Made by a program: the position numbers and the translations under genes. Below are positions 13,439 to 24,034 of a DNA stretch of 64,000 bases, piece by piece. The DNA comes from Amphiura filiformis (Eukaryota > Echinodermata > Ophiuroidea > Amphilepidida > Amphiuridae): contig NC_092640.1 of NCBI RefSeq assembly GCF_039555335.1, positions 45,050,099-45,114,098 on the forward strand, written 5' to 3'. The first letter of the stretch is position 1; each line of letters starts with the position of its first letter. The notes beneath the pieces were generated by a model that saw only the letters and a list, made by a program, of their open reading frames with translations, made no database searches and had not been told where the DNA came from.

Positions 13439-14735
13439 ATTTTTATTATTATTACTGAAGATAGCTTTTTATTAATGTTTACTGAATAGATAGCTTTTGC
13501 TGCCTTACACTATCTACTGAAGATGTTTGTTTTACTGCTATCTACTTAATATAGCCTTTTACGGCTATGTACTGAAGATCTCTTTATTGCTACATGCTAT
13601 CTACTGAAGATAGCTTTACTATCTACTGAAGATAGCTTTTAATTGCTATCTACTGTAGCTAGCCCTTTACTGCTATCTACTGAAGCTATAACTTTGCACT
13701 GTTATCTACTGAAAATAGTCTTTATTGGTGTCTAAAAGAATGGAACAAATTTTCCATCCATATCTCAGACTGTTGGCATTTTCAAGAAGCTGCTAAAATG
13801 CCATCTGTTCCAATAAGCCTATCAGACTTAATTTTGTGTGTTTGACTTTCAGTGCCTTTGAACAATTGACTTTTTTGAATATTGGCACTTTATACATTTT
13901 TATTATTGTTGTTGTTGCTGCTGTACTGCAGATAGCTGTTTACTGCTATCTGCTGAAGATATAATTTTCTCTATCTACTGAAGATTTATTGCTATCCAGT
14001 GAAAGTCTACTGCAGATAGCTTTTGATTGCTATCTAAAATAGCCTGTGTTGCTGTCTACTGAAGAGATATTTTTATTGATGTCTTCTGAAGAATGCTGTT
14101 TATTGCTGTCCACTGAAGATATCTTTTTATTGCAATCTTCTGAAAATAATTTTTACTGTTAACTACTAATATCTGTATTGCTATCTAATGATGATTGCTG
14201 TTTAATGCTATCTGCTGAAGGTATATATTGAAGATAGCTTTTATTGCTATCTACGGAAGATTGCTATCTACTGAAAAAAGCTTTTTACTGATATCTACTG
14301 AAGATATTCTTTTACTGCTAGCTACTGAAGATAGCTTTTACTTTATCTACTGAAGATCTTTATCTTTTTAATGCTATCTACTGAAGATAGCTTTGTACTG
14401 CTATCTACTGAAGATATTTATTTATTGCTATCTACAGAGGATACCTTTTTCTGCTATCTACTGAAGATAGCCTTTACTGCTGTCTAATGAAAAATGAAAA
14501 TTGATATATTTTCAACTGATAAACCTAGCTATTAGATATATTTTGATATTCTTTTTTACAGGGCGTTGGTGAACCACCCTTCATTCTTGCAACCTCTGTG
14601 CATCTTGCTGTCCAAGATGCCATCCGATCAGCCCGATCTGATGCGGGAAAGTCAGAAATGCTCTCACTGGAAACTCCAGCAACTGCCAACAGGATACGTC
14701 AGGCCTGTGGGGACCTGGATTTCACAAAACTGTAG
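4023..14735 (+). CDS. Xanthine dehydrogenase / aldehyde oxidase family, 3' half (gene A, seven exons)
   Basis: Molybdenum hydroxylase that oxidises purines or aldehydes using a molybdopterin cofactor. Seven exons (4023-4095, 4968-5192, 6084-6158, 6482-6534, 12573-12753, 13112-13298, 14562-14735) encode about 320 residues of the C-terminal Mo-binding domain in colinear order. Visible landmarks are the [13 protein letters not shown] strand, the [12 protein letters not shown] cofactor loop, [31 protein letters not shown] and the catalytic-glutamate motif GVGEPP. The family is normally about 1,330 residues; the FeS and FAD domains and half of the Mo domain are not in this window. The substrate-determining residues of XDH versus AO lie further upstream, so the two cannot be separated. 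Two introns have GC donors and exon 13112 is frameshifted, so the locus is either a gene with an assembly error or a young pseudogene. Confidence 0.9.
4968..5192 (+). CDS. Gene A exon b (molybdopterin loop)
   Basis: Follows TTGTATAG. It encodes 75 residues in phase 0-0 starting [14 protein letters not shown], with the [12 protein letters not shown] loop and a TAAS motif, ending FGMAVK. The donor is AAG|GCAAGT, again GC. The internal ATG at 4977 is not the true start of the protein. Confidence 0.92.
5251..5446 (+). repeat. Dispersed repeat family R1, copy 2
   Basis: Plus-orientation copy inside the intron after exon b. It shares the AAATATTTTCTCAAAATATC core and the TTGTTTGTACTCATTTTAAT stretch with the copies at 2626 and 28921, and lacks the GTCGACACC end. 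Confidence 0.8.
6084..6158 (+). CDS. Gene A exon c
   Basis: Between TTTACAG and a GTAAAT donor. It encodes 25 residues [14 protein letters not shown]...NFTDW, phase 0-0, matching the family's CQTILKRLEP...W helix. Confidence 0.9.
6482..6534 (+). CDS. Gene A exon d
   Basis: Between CACCATAG and GTGAGT. It reads [17 protein letters not shown] and leaves two bases (CA), completed by the G of the next exon. It is followed by a 6 kb intron full of repeats. Confidence 0.9.
6601..7400 (+). repeat. Dispersed repeat R2, split by a hAT insertion
   Basis: The two halves (6601-6653 and 7288-7400) together match the uninterrupted copy at 62541-62700, including CCAAGCCTGGGCTCATACAC and GACCTAGCAACGGTCATATT. 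The 634 bases between the halves are a separate inserted element. Confidence 0.85.
6654..7287. mobile_element. Non-autonomous hAT-type transposon with 8-bp TSD
   Basis: Ends CAGGGCCGTTCC and GGAACGGCCCTG are perfect inverted repeats and match the hAT CAGNG terminus. The flanking octamer CATAGGCT is present on both sides (6646-6653 and 7288-7295), and the paralogous R2 copy at 62587 has a single CATAGGCT with no insert. The interior is T- and C-rich with no transposase ORF. Confidence 0.9.
7890..8501. repeat. 612-bp region bounded by 27-bp perfect inverted repeats
   Basis: The arms at 7890-7916 and 8475-8501 are exact complements and include CCCACCCAAGTCCATG. Shorter copies of the arm word (CTTGGGTGG, ATTGGGTGG) recur inside at 8078 and 8339. 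It is AT-rich, non-coding and probably a MITE in the 6-kb intron of gene A. The rest of 7400-9990 shows no further structure that I can support. Confidence 0.65.
9990..11190. repeat. Tandem array, ~120-bp unit with GGTCATCTGAGGTCAAATT
   Basis: About nine units carrying GGTCATCTGAGGTCAAATT, AGTAAAAACTG, GGGCATGAAACTTGGTGGGT and ACAGTCAACATTTAAAGCC. A second array interrupts it at 10207-10610. Similar GGTCAAAGGTCA units occur in the insertion at 44.4-45.5 kb. Confidence 0.9.
10207..10610. repeat. Nested tandem array, ~170-bp unit
   Basis: Two and a half copies of a unit containing CGCAAAATATGCTAATTAAG, TTTGCATAATTTATGCGTA and GTATGGGGTACAGTGACGT, embedded in the 120-bp array. Confidence 0.85.
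11191..12560. other. Intronic sequence without a supported feature
   Basis: Remainder of the large gene A intron. It contains a GC-rich patch at 11200-11430 unlike its surroundings, with an inverted TTCGCTATGCTTAGC-like word. TAGGCCTA occurs at 11553 and 11666. No exon-like ORF is conserved. Confidence 0.5.
12573..12753 (+). CDS. Gene A exon e
   Basis: Follows TTTTAATTACAG. It supplies the G that completes Gln, then reads [34 protein letters not shown] and [19 protein letters not shown]. It ends in phase 0 at CAG|GTGATG. This is one of the best conserved segments of the family. Confidence 0.95.
12880..13060 (+). repeat. Dispersed repeat R1 tail, duplicated
   Basis: Two tandem copies (about 108 bases apart) of the R1 end, with ATATGGTCATGAAATTTACA and CTGCAGTCGACACCA, lie in the intron between exons e and f. 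Confidence 0.7.
13112..13298 (+). CDS. Gene A exon f, carries a +1 frameshift
   Basis: Acceptor TTTTTTCAG, donor AAG|GTAAGG. The first part reads [19 protein letters not shown] then KDG. The continuation [19 protein letters not shown]...RGVYSSK lies in the next frame. The exon is 187 bases where a phase 0-0 exon needs a multiple of three, so one extra base lies near 13181-13187 (around ACACATCACC). Both halves match the family, so the reading frame was continuous in the ancestor or is continuous in the true genome. Confidence 0.9.
13366..13440. repeat. (ATT)n/(GTT)n microsatellite
   Basis: ATT repeats pass into about 19 GTT repeats (13382-13438), 80 bases downstream of the exon f donor. Confidence 0.95.
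13450..14490. repeat. Degenerate minisatellite CTATCTACTGAAGATAGCTTTT
   Basis: A roughly 30-base unit repeated over 1 kb. The core CTATCTACTGAAGATAG holds the inverted pair CTATCT / AGATAG, so each unit is a small hairpin. It fills most of the last intron of gene A. Confidence 0.85.
14562..14735 (+). CDS. Gene A last exon (catalytic Glu motif and C-terminus)
   Basis: Follows CTTTTTTACAG. It reads [27 protein letters not shown], then [19 protein letters not shown] and DFTKL with stop TAG at 14733. The E of GVGEPP corresponds to the family's active-site base. The length and ending fit the normal family C-terminus. Confidence 0.95.
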   Translation, partial: GVGEPPFILATSVHLAVQDAIRSARSDAGKSEMLSLETPATANRIRQACGDLDFTKL

Positions 14736-16114
14736 TTTCTTAATGCTCATAGCCCTAGGTTGTCATGAAAGTTTGCTGGCAGCTTTAACCCCACAGCCAC
14801 TACTGCCTTTCTTAAAGTGCCTCTGATTGGTTAATAACATGATATAATCTTCTGAGTAACCAATCAAAATAGAGTTCTTTTTCAACTTAATCCCTTTTAG
14901 CCCCACTGAATATTCTTACGACATCTCTGATTGGCTCAATGCATGATAGAACCCTCTTTGTAACCAATCAAAATAGGCTTTTAAATGCTGGTAATTTAGT
15001 TGGTATTGGCCACAGGGTTAAAATCAGTGAATTGTGGTATCAAATATTGAGGCAAGTAATAATGAACAGCCTAATTATTTTGTTGCTACAAAAAAATCAT
15101 GACCCTGGGGCATACTGAGGTCACCAAGCTAAAGGGGGCAAAATTTCCACACTGTCCTGCTGACCCCCCATTTTTTTTTTCAATTGTTGAATATTGGCAT
15201 TAATTTTATATCTTAAAATATTTGAAAAAGTTCTTATTTTTGAAAAAAATTGCTTGTATATTGTGTCACAATCCCCAAAATCTCATGTCCCAATTGGGGA
15301 TCAAAACCTTTGATGCTGATATCTTTTAGTGGATAATTTCAGCAGCGTAAAAACACCAGGAATCACAAATTATTTATGGTCTATTTGTAAAAAGTTATTG
15401 TAACACATCTTTCATAGCAAGGAGTGAAATTAATTTCACCCTTCATGTCTAAAATTTCTAGTCCGGAAATTTGTGTCATTTACGGTCACAAATATTGAAA
15501 GTGCTCTGAGAAGAAGACCAAATTTGTTAAGTCATATATTTGACATGGAGAGAACAAGCCAATCTGCTGTCAATTCATTCGGACATTTTGCCCTCATGTT
15601 GGTGCCATAAATTCATCAAAACTATTAATTTCTTCACTCATACAGGTTGGTACCTTTCTTAATCGTCATCTCCAAACGCTTCAGATCACTAAAATTTTAG
15701 TATTATTTATTTTACTTTTTTCGAAATTACAACAGTTGTAAGTTTATTTCTATTAACCTCCTTTGATGTCATAAGTTTGTTTATTTCATATTCTATTACC
15801 TCCACGACCCATTATTCAAAATCGCGTACTGTGATTTGTTGAAACACGTCACGTGAAAGCCCATTAATTAGCAATAAAGTGGCCAGGGCAACGAACTTTA
15901 TGTTCTTCTGGCATCACAGCGCACACTAAAGTGCGATGCAGTATATTAGCATCGTTACTCATTCCACGCAAAGCATTACGCTTGGTTACGCGTTCTGCAA
16001 TACTAGCTATCACTTACGCGTAGGCTCTCCACCTTGAGGTAAACAACTTGAAATATTTGGGCAAAAAATGTGACATTTTCTCTTTAAATCGCACTATTTT
16101 GTGGTAATAGAATA
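14736..16114. other. 3' flank of gene A
   Basis: AT-rich, no further exon. A repeated CTGATTGG...ATAATGC-like phrase occurs at 14824, 14931 and nearby. The first clear AATAAA is at 15872, 1.1 kb after the stop, so the true polyadenylation site is uncertain. Confidence 0.5.
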
Positions 16115-16276
16115 GAAATAAAGGGTGCAGCATTATCCTTTACACGCAAATAATGTGTCCTCGACAGTAAAAGCGTTTAAATAATGGGTCCGGCTGCGCC
16201 TCAGCCACGATTTACGGTTGTACTGCCTCGGACACATTATTTTCGTGATAAAGGATAATGCATTACCCTTTATTTC
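16115..16276. repeat. Foldback element, ~46-bp arms
   Basis: 16115-16160 (GAAATAAAGGGT...AATGTGTCC) is complementary to 16230-16276 with few mismatches, around a 69-base loop containing CCGGCTGCGCCTCAGCC. It looks like a small foldback MITE. Confidence 0.8.
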
Positions 16277-16381
16277 TTAAATATACAACACATCACACTG
16301 TCACAATTTTGTGACAGATATGTATGAAGATGACAGATAATGCCCTGTTTTGACCTTAAAACTGGTCAAATGGAATTGTAA

Positions 16382-16700
16382 CACAAAATTAGAGAAAGAG
16401 AACCGGGACTCGACCTCCATCTTGATACAGGCATGGAGCAAAAATTAGGGGTATTTGGTTTCCCTCTGAATGCACTTGAGGAATTTGTTGTCATGCAAGC
16501 ACGACACACATTTGAGAGACACACTTGGTGCGACCTGCACGCGAGTACCAAGACGCTTCAGATGAGATGCAGAACTGTTTTCATTCGTCTCCGCACACTG
16601 TCCACAAGGACCCGAATACCCCCAATTTTTATCCCATAGCTGACAACGTGTGTGTATGTGGCGGTATAGGGAGTCCCGGTTTTCCTTCTCTAATTCTGTG
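16382..16700. mobile_element. 319-bp MITE with 30-bp terminal inverted repeats
   Basis: Arms 16382-16411 and 16671-16700 share AATTAGAGAA and AACCGGGACTC with three or so mismatches. The interior is GC-richer than its flanks and has no transposase. Confidence 0.75.
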
Positions 16701-17231
16701 AATTGTAATGATATGTGTGCATGCATAATCTTCCTCTGTATGTAAAAAACACAGGTTCAATGTTCATCACATGTTTGGTGCAATTGTGAAAGATGATTAC
16801 CTTGATGGAGATGACATCAGCTGCAGAAAAAGCCTAAAAAATATAATGAAGTTGCTGATAAAGAATGAGCCAAACACTTTTTGATTATGTTAGAGACATA
16901 TCTCTTTTTTAAACAAGTAAACCTTCAAATAGGCACCTACCCAAAGAATGAACCCCACCTGTCATGACCTTTATGTCTGTTTGCATTGAAAGTCATATTG
17001 TAACATTTGCTGAGGAGGACGCCTCAATATTTTTTCTTTAATTCTGGTTTTTACACGATTTTAATGTACTTTATTTTTTTAATAGTAAATCAAAACCCGA
17101 GATTTATAATAAACCATGTTATTAAGACGGTTTATTATTATAATGGAAATATTGGTCGAACACATATGCGATGTTCATAACACAGTATGTACATGGCGTG
17201 TGGGACGGTACATCAAAGGATCGTACAGTAT

Positions 17232-18671
17232 CATAATTTATTATACAAACTGACAGTTTATTTTACAAACTGACAGTTGATTATACAAACTGACAGTTTA
17301 TTATACAAACTGACAATTATACAAACTTACAATTTTTTTTACAAACTGACCGTTTATTATATTACAGTTTTATTATTAAAATTACAGTTTATTATACAAA
17401 TTGACAGCTTATTATACAAACTGACATTTTATCATACAAACTGACAGTTTATTATACAAACTGACAGTTGTTCATACAAACTGACAGTTTATTATACAAA
17501 CTGACAGTTTATTGTACAAACTGACAGTTTATTATACAAACTGACAGTTGTTCATACAAACTGACCATTTATGATACAAACTGACCATTTATTATACAAA
17601 CTGACAGTTTATTATACTAAATGACAGTTTATTATACAAATTGACAGTTTATTGTACAAACTGACAGTTTATTATACAAACTGTCAGTTTATTATACAAA
17701 CTGACAGTTTATTATACAAAATGAGTTTATTATACAAACTGACAGTTTATCATATAAACTGACCATTTATTATACAAACTGACCGTTTATTATACAAACT
17801 GACCGTTTATTATACAAACTGACCGCTTATACAAACTGAGTTTATTATACAAACTGACCGTTTATCATACAAACTGACGGTTTTTTATACAAACTGACAG
17901 TTTATCATACAAACTGACAGTTTATTATACAAACTGACAGTTTATTATACAAACTGACAGTTTATTATACAAACTGACAGTTTATTATACAAACTGACAG
18001 TTTATTATACAAACTGACAGTTTATTATACAAATTGACAGTTTATTATACCAACTGATAGTTTACAAACTGACCGTTTATTATACAAACTGACAGTTTGT
18101 CATACAAACTGACGTTTTTTTTATACAAACTGACGGTTTTTTATACAAACTGACATTTTATCATACAAACTGGCAGTTTATTATACAAACTGACAGTTTA
18201 TTATACAAACTGACAGTTTATTATACAAACTGACAGTTTATTATACAAACTGACAGTTTATTATACATACTGACCGTTTATTATACAAACTGACAGTTTA
18301 TTATACAAACTGATCGTATACAAACTGACCGTTTATTATTCAAACTGACAGTTTATTATACAAACTGACCGTTTATTTTACAAACTGACCGTTTATTATA
18401 CAAACTGACCGCTTATCATACAAACTGACGGTTTTTTATACAAACTGACAGTTTATCATACAAACTGACAGTTTATTATACAAACTGACAGTTTATTATA
18501 CAAACTAACTGTTTATTATACAAACTGACCGTTTATTATACAAACTGGCCGTTATACACACTGACAGTTTATTATACAAACTGACAGTTTATTATACAAA
18601 CTGACCGTTTATTATACAAACTGATCGCTTATTATACAAACTGACAGTTTATTATACAAACTGGCAGTTTC
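17232..18671. repeat. Satellite array of ~70 x 20-bp units
   Basis: The consensus unit TATACAAACTGACAGTTTAT repeats head to tail for 1.4 kb with occasional 6-8 base deletions and ACCG variants. The core AAACTGNCAGTTT is a perfect interrupted palindrome. Confidence 0.97.
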
Positions 18672-18689
18672 TAATGTTATTACCCTGGG

Positions 18690-20575
18690 ATTTATTAGTA
18701 GGAGGAATCACAACTAGTCCCAATTCCACAAAAAGTTAGTACAGCACTAAATTTTAGAATTAAAAACATATCCAAATTAAATATAGCTAAATCCTAATTA
18801 AAGTCAAATTTTAGTATTTGGCCAATTTTTAGAATTATTCAGGGCCAAAAATGTATTTGTATGGTATGTTTTGTATGCTTGTATGAAAACTAATTTTAGG
18901 TTATGCATTCTAATTTTTGAATTATTTTCTAATATCTTTTAAACGGAACATAAAATATTAAAATTTATGAGCTCATTTCTCACAGTCTATACTCCAAATT
19001 TTGAATGCTGTAACTTATGCCAAGTCTTTGAATTTTGTGACTTAAATCGTTAGAAAACATCCAATAGATATTGTATATAGGCCTATAATAAGGAAGACCG
19101 GGTCGAAGTGGACCAAGAATTTTTGATTAGCCCATACAGGATTACAAAGTAAGACAAGGGAAGGCAAAACAAGGCTTATATAAATCTGACCTTACTGTAA
19201 GTGACAAATGGCATTAATAAATGCGGTTTTATTAAATGGTGCGAACTTGACAAAGTTGTTCTGCTTTGCCCAAGGTTTTTTAGGCTGGGATAAAGTGAAA
19301 CGTGGAGAGGGCATATTTACAGAAATAGGGCCTACATCCCCTTCAGGTGTGTCTTCATTGTCAATACCATTTAGGGCCTACCTACTATACATTTGTATTG
19401 CATAGTTTTGAGTGGGGTCTGTTTCCGGTGTTCCACTTTGCCCCGACCACATAAGATTTTCTCCCGACATGCATTACTGTCATGTACGCACAGTTTCCAC
19501 CTCGATACACCCGAGTACAAAGATTTTTCCAAGCACATCCCGTCTAGCTTCTACACAGTCTGTGTTTATACTACACAGTTGAGTGTGGTGACTAGTGGAA
19601 AATATGGCATCTGTGATTGGTTTCATCCAATTAGAAAAGTTTTTATATCAAACGAAAGCTAACCCTTCCTGTTAAAAACACCGTTTTTCATTCCGTCAAC
19701 AGATGACGTAATTCGATGTTTATAGAAACGCGAATGTGAAAAATCTGTTGAAAACGACCTATTCAAGCACAATTTTTAACCAAGATGTAGGTTTTAATAG
19801 TCAAAACCTCAAGTGTTCCTTATAATATTTTTCAAATTTTATGTCATCAAATGAAAGAGCACACTTATATTGTCCATATATACTAGCTTCATTTCAATGA
19901 GCAATGGCCAAATTCTCTTTAAATTGCAAATCTTGTGCAAAAAGTTAGGCCTACTAGTTTCACCTGTTTTGACATACGGTTGTAAATTCAATGAACTGTG
20001 ACTGCGTTCAAGAGTGCTTACAAATTGATATGCAGATTCTATTCCATAAATAATCAGATTAAACGTATGAGAAAAAGCACACATACCTGACTCGCACAAA
20101 CGCCCCTATGCTGGCTCTGTATGTCATATTCTAAATACATGAGCTTGGAGATTGAGGGCAGCATATATATAAGTTAATTGGGCCCATTTCCCATCAAATT
20201 TCAAAACTATTAAAGTGGACATTATTGCCAGATTAAGCGGTTTCATTTGGCAAAACCGGATAATATTTTTATTCAGGTCAAGTGCAAATGATATTGAAAT
20301 TGAAATAAGTGTTGTTCCGTTACCGAGCGGCGAGGGTTCTCCTGTTTTGTTATACAAATTCAAGATGGCCGCCATTTCTTAAAAACGTAGTAAAAAATTG
20401 TATATATTTTAATTCTTCATGGTATAATTTAATATTACTTCGTCAAAAATAACTAATAAGTAAAATAACTAATAGTTACAAAACAACAATGTTCTTGTCA
20501 GAGAATGCCTGGAATTTTATACCATTTCTTCTCTTATGTTACATGCCAAAGTTTCAATTGATAATAGGCCTATAA
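18690..20575. other. Intergenic sequence, no gene seen
   Basis: AT-rich. TAGGCCTA occurs at 19078, 19946 and 20565. A loosely inverted pair (GGGTCGAAGTGGACC near 19097, TTCCACTTTGCCCCGACC near 19432) may mark a decayed element. I found no exon. Confidence 0.5.
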
Positions 20576-20699
20576 ACAATAGCAAGGGCGGCGGAGCCTG
20601 GGGGGGGGCAGTGGCCCTTCACTTTTTGGACCGCCGCCCCCCCCACGTTTAACCCATAATGTGCTGTGTGTAACATGTCTGTGTGAACATAAATAATCC

Positions 20700-21010
20700 T
20701 ATTCTAGACCCTTAACATGCTTAAAGAAAGTGTAAAAATGATGCACGAAATGGCTTCAATTGGACCTTCATTTTGCAAAATTTTCCAACTCCCCTGTATT
20801 AGGACACCCAACACTAAAAGCAATAATTTATACAATCATAGTGAAAACTTGTCCACAAATGGCTTCAATTTGGGCCTTCATTTAACCTATTTTCGGATTT
20901 TTCAAACTAAAATTGGTACACAATAATAGTGCCAGAATGGTCCACCAAATGGCTTCAATTGGGCCTTCAGTTTGCAAAAGTTTCTCACTACATCCCCCCA
21001 GACACCCCCT
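20700..21010. repeat. Tandem copies of ATGGCTTCAATTGGGCCTTC
   Basis: Four diverged copies at about 20750, 20861, 20950 and 21109 of a 100-odd base unit. A further relative is at 22700-22740. They sit next to GC-rich CCGCCGCCCC tracts and look like fragments of one repeat family. Confidence 0.75.
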
Positions 21011-21418
21011 TGCTTTCGCCCTTTTTTCTGCTTTGGATACCCGACACTAATGTTTACAGTATTAATTTATAGGCCTACAGTTAATAATAGTAAGAACTTA
21101 TCCACGAATGGCTTTAATAGCTTCATATATCACTCATACATAAATTCTAGACAGTTCGTTGGTTGATTACCATTTATCACTTTTACCATCACCCTCTCCG
21201 TGTGATAGTTTTTACCATCATAGTGCAAGGCCGTGCGCTGACTTTCACACTCGCCAATTTAGTTATGGGGTGGACTGTAAAATTGTGAATTATGTCACGG
21301 CAAAACATAGTGTTAAGTTGATGAAAAAATGTATTCCATATCTTAAATAGTATTTTTGAGTAATATGATTTATGTATGAGTGATATAAAACAAATATTAA
21401 CTCTCTTAAATTCGTGTA

Positions 21419-21529
21419 ATGGTCGAAATATAATCACTCAGTGAAAGATGGATTGTTCCATTCCACTCGCCGTTCCGGCTCGTGGAATGGAACAATCCAT
21501 CTTTCACTGAGTGATTATATTTCGACCAT
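21419..21529. repeat. Perfect 48-bp palindrome with 15-base loop
   Basis: 21419-21466 and 21482-21529 are exact reverse complements (ending GGAATGGAACAATCCAT in the right arm), with loop TCGCCGTTCCGGCTC. An outer 19-base perfect inverted pair (21126-21144 and 21369-21387, TATATCACTCATACATAAA) lies just upstream. Strong foldback element. Confidence 0.95.
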
Positions 21530-22660
21530 CACACTCATAGACAGTATTTGTATATTCACCAATTTTCGGCTTTTTGTTCCGCAGGAACGATATGCGATAT
21601 GCTCAGATTGATCAAAACACCCAGTACCAGTTCTCATCATATCCTGTTTGTAAAACTTGCTTGAAGCGTGAATTATATGTATGAGAAAGAGACTGTAAAG
21701 AGGTAAAATGCTGCCTCTCGTACACTAGGTTGTCAAATAGTTGCTTGGTTTAATAGTCATGAAAGTGCATGGAGGCCAGGAGATGTAGCAGAGACAATCA
21801 CCTCAGTTTAGTATGTAAGAAGGCATCTCATTGGTTCTGCTGTTTTACATCACAATGGCCGAGTTCTCAGTTCATTGACTCTTAATCTGTATTAACGCTA
21901 TTGGATCTTGGGATGTGACAGCAAAGTAATGACAGAAATACAATACTCTCATACCCAAAGCCAACTAATATTTTTTACCATTTAAATTTTGTAACTTTAC
22001 CTTGCAGAGATTAGGCTAAATTTATAAACTGGTGATGATTTATGTGTATTTACTTTCACGAACTTGCCCTAAATGAACAGTGAGTGCACTGCCCTTTGGT
22101 GGGAGCTCAAGGATCTAGGCATAGTAAACTGCATACATGCACTACAGTATTTTTTATGAATGAAGATTGAAGTAAATATTCTAAAATACTTAGTTTGTAA
22201 ATCATTTAAACCATGATGTATCAAAAGTGTTTCATTAACACCGTTCACTATAAGATAATTCTTGAAAGTTCCACACACGATTTCAAGTCTTCCACAGAAT
22301 ATATCAAATTTAATTCTACTAATTCTAAGCCAGCATTCAGCATAGACAGTTCTCCCTCTGGTTCTCTATACTGGATATGCATTCAGCTAAAAAGACCTCC
22401 TCAAGTTCATAAGGTCGTTGTCCGAACTGGGCTAGGTACGTTGTCATAGCAACTAATGGATTCTACCACTTGTTTGTTACGCCAGTGCACCGGTCCCACA
22501 ACATGCTATTTAACAACTGCTTTATTGTGTGTTTCTACACCCCCATGCAAGTAGTTCAGCTAAATTATATCAATGTTAAGAAAGAGTAGATTTTGATTTA
22601 TTCAATACCAGTAGGCCATAGCGGAACGTTGTCCTTTTTAAGGACTCTTCTTGTTCAAAG
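21530..22660. other. Intergenic stretch, one doubtful exon
   Basis: No supported gene. An open stretch at 22240-22433 ending at a GTACGT donor reads ...SGSLYWICIQLKRPPQVHK and is faintly like the discoidin/fucolectin pattern YW-L---V. No partner exon is visible, so it is not called as a gene. Confidence 0.3.
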
Positions 22661-22734
22661 TCAAATTGTACACAATAATGGTACCAAAATAGTCCATCAA
22701 ATGGTTTCAATTGGGTCTTCATTTTGCAAAAGTT

Positions 22735-22875
22735 TCTCACTTCTGAGGGGGCCACATCCCCCCTCAGACGCCCCCTGCGTCGTGCAAGCGCGACGCGATG
22801 GCCGCTTCGAGACCATTATTTTGATATTTTACATCACCCTGACTGGTCCCCCACTTTTAAAATCGTTCTGCCGCC
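22735..22875. repeat. Dispersed repeat R3, copy 1
   Basis: GC-rich segment with CCCTCAGACGCCCCCTGCGT and CGCGACGCGATGGCCGC. It matches the reverse complement of 28060-28145. Confidence 0.75.
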
Positions 22876-23217
22876 TCTGAACAATAGTGCAGAAAGTGGA
22901 CAGCCTTGTTGTACATCTTTCCCTGAACAGACAAATATTATACGACGGAGAATATAGTTGAGTTGGCGAGTTGGCCTTTCTTTACATTAGGCCTACTCTG
23001 AGGTCCTGGGTATCTACATGTGGTAAGGTCCTGGGAGAAAGGTTTGTGCATTTGATATGGCCCACAGCAGCCGGGACTCAAGTTCCTTCTCTTTCCAAAA
23101 CTGGGTCATTGTTATTTCTACCTAACTAGTTTCATTTAAAGGACATCATCGATCTTTTGGCTTGTTCCCTTACATATGTCCAAATAATGCAATTCGAAGA
23201 TTTGGTCCCAGATGACC

Positions 23218-23640
23218 TTTACATTACATTACATTTGAGGCATTTATATAGCGCTACATACATAAAGAGCGCAGCGCATATGACAAAAATGGCAAAATAA
23301 CATGGCAAAAGATGAAATCAGATTAATTAAATACAAAGAACATACAAATTATGACCACTGTGAAACAAACTATTCCTAAGCAGCAAATAAGTAAGTTTTT
23401 AGACCCTTTTTGAAACCAGACAATGTATTTGATTCCCTGATGGTAGTGGGCAGATTGTTCCAAATCATGATGTGGTGCTGAATGAACAAAAGACCTGTTT
23501 GTAGCAGTTTTCAGCAATTTGACGCTGTTGATCTCAGAAAGACGTGTTGTATCAGAGACGGATCTGAGGCCAGATCTGGCTGGACAATACAGAGAGAGAA
23601 GATCAGTCATATAAGAGGGGGCTGTTGAAAATAATCATCA
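23218..23640 (-). mobile_element. 3' end of a CR1/L2-like non-LTR retrotransposon
   Basis: On the minus strand, from 23610: SLYCPARSGLRSVSDTTRL, a LLKTATNRSFVHSAPH phrase and, after a frameshift, a stretch like NNLPTTIRES...GFKKGLKTYL. This is the characteristic C-terminal tail after reverse transcriptase in CR1/L2-type elements. It is followed by a short 3' UTR ending GCGCTATATAAATGCCTC and a TGTAATG microsatellite, as expected of this clade. It is truncated and degraded. Confidence 0.75.
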
Positions 23641-23839
23641 TGATCTTGAAAATGATCATCTCTCTGATCCGAAGCCAATGTAATTCTTGTAAACAAGGCG
23701 TAGCATGATCCTGTTTTGTTATGCAGCACATGAGTTTGGATGCTCAAGTCTGGATTCTTTGCAACCTTTGAATGCCAGATGTATTACTACCCAGAGGGAG
23801 CCCACTACCTTTAGCTTGACGCCTGAAAATGTTCCAACA

Positions 23840-24030
23840 TTTTCCCCTGGCTATTAGTTTTGTTGTCACCAAGTTTGAGCCCTAACCCCTTGCAGATGTC
23901 CAGATAATGAAATTCTAAGATTTGACCCCAGATGTCCTTTGCCCCTGCAAAATGTTCCCCTGGTCATGAGGTTTGTTGTCAACGAGTTCAGCCCCGTACC
24001 CCTTACAAATGTCCAGAAAATGCAAGAACT
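23840..24030. repeat. Direct repeats ATGTCCAGATAATGAAATTC
   Basis: Diverged copies at 23178, 23897 and 24007 of a segment with ATGTCCA-ATAATG and GATTTG-CCCAGATG. They flank the retrotransposon end. Confidence 0.6.
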
Positions 24031-24034
24031 CAGC

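Noticed and set aside
17232-18671. CRISPR-like regular repeats
   Set aside because: Units are contiguous 20-mers without unique spacers, in a eukaryotic genome with no cas genes. This is a satellite.
22240-22449. Possible single exon of a carbohydrate-binding (discoidin-like) domain
   Set aside because: Similarity is faint, and there are no partner exons or a clear acceptor. Listed only as a doubtful note.
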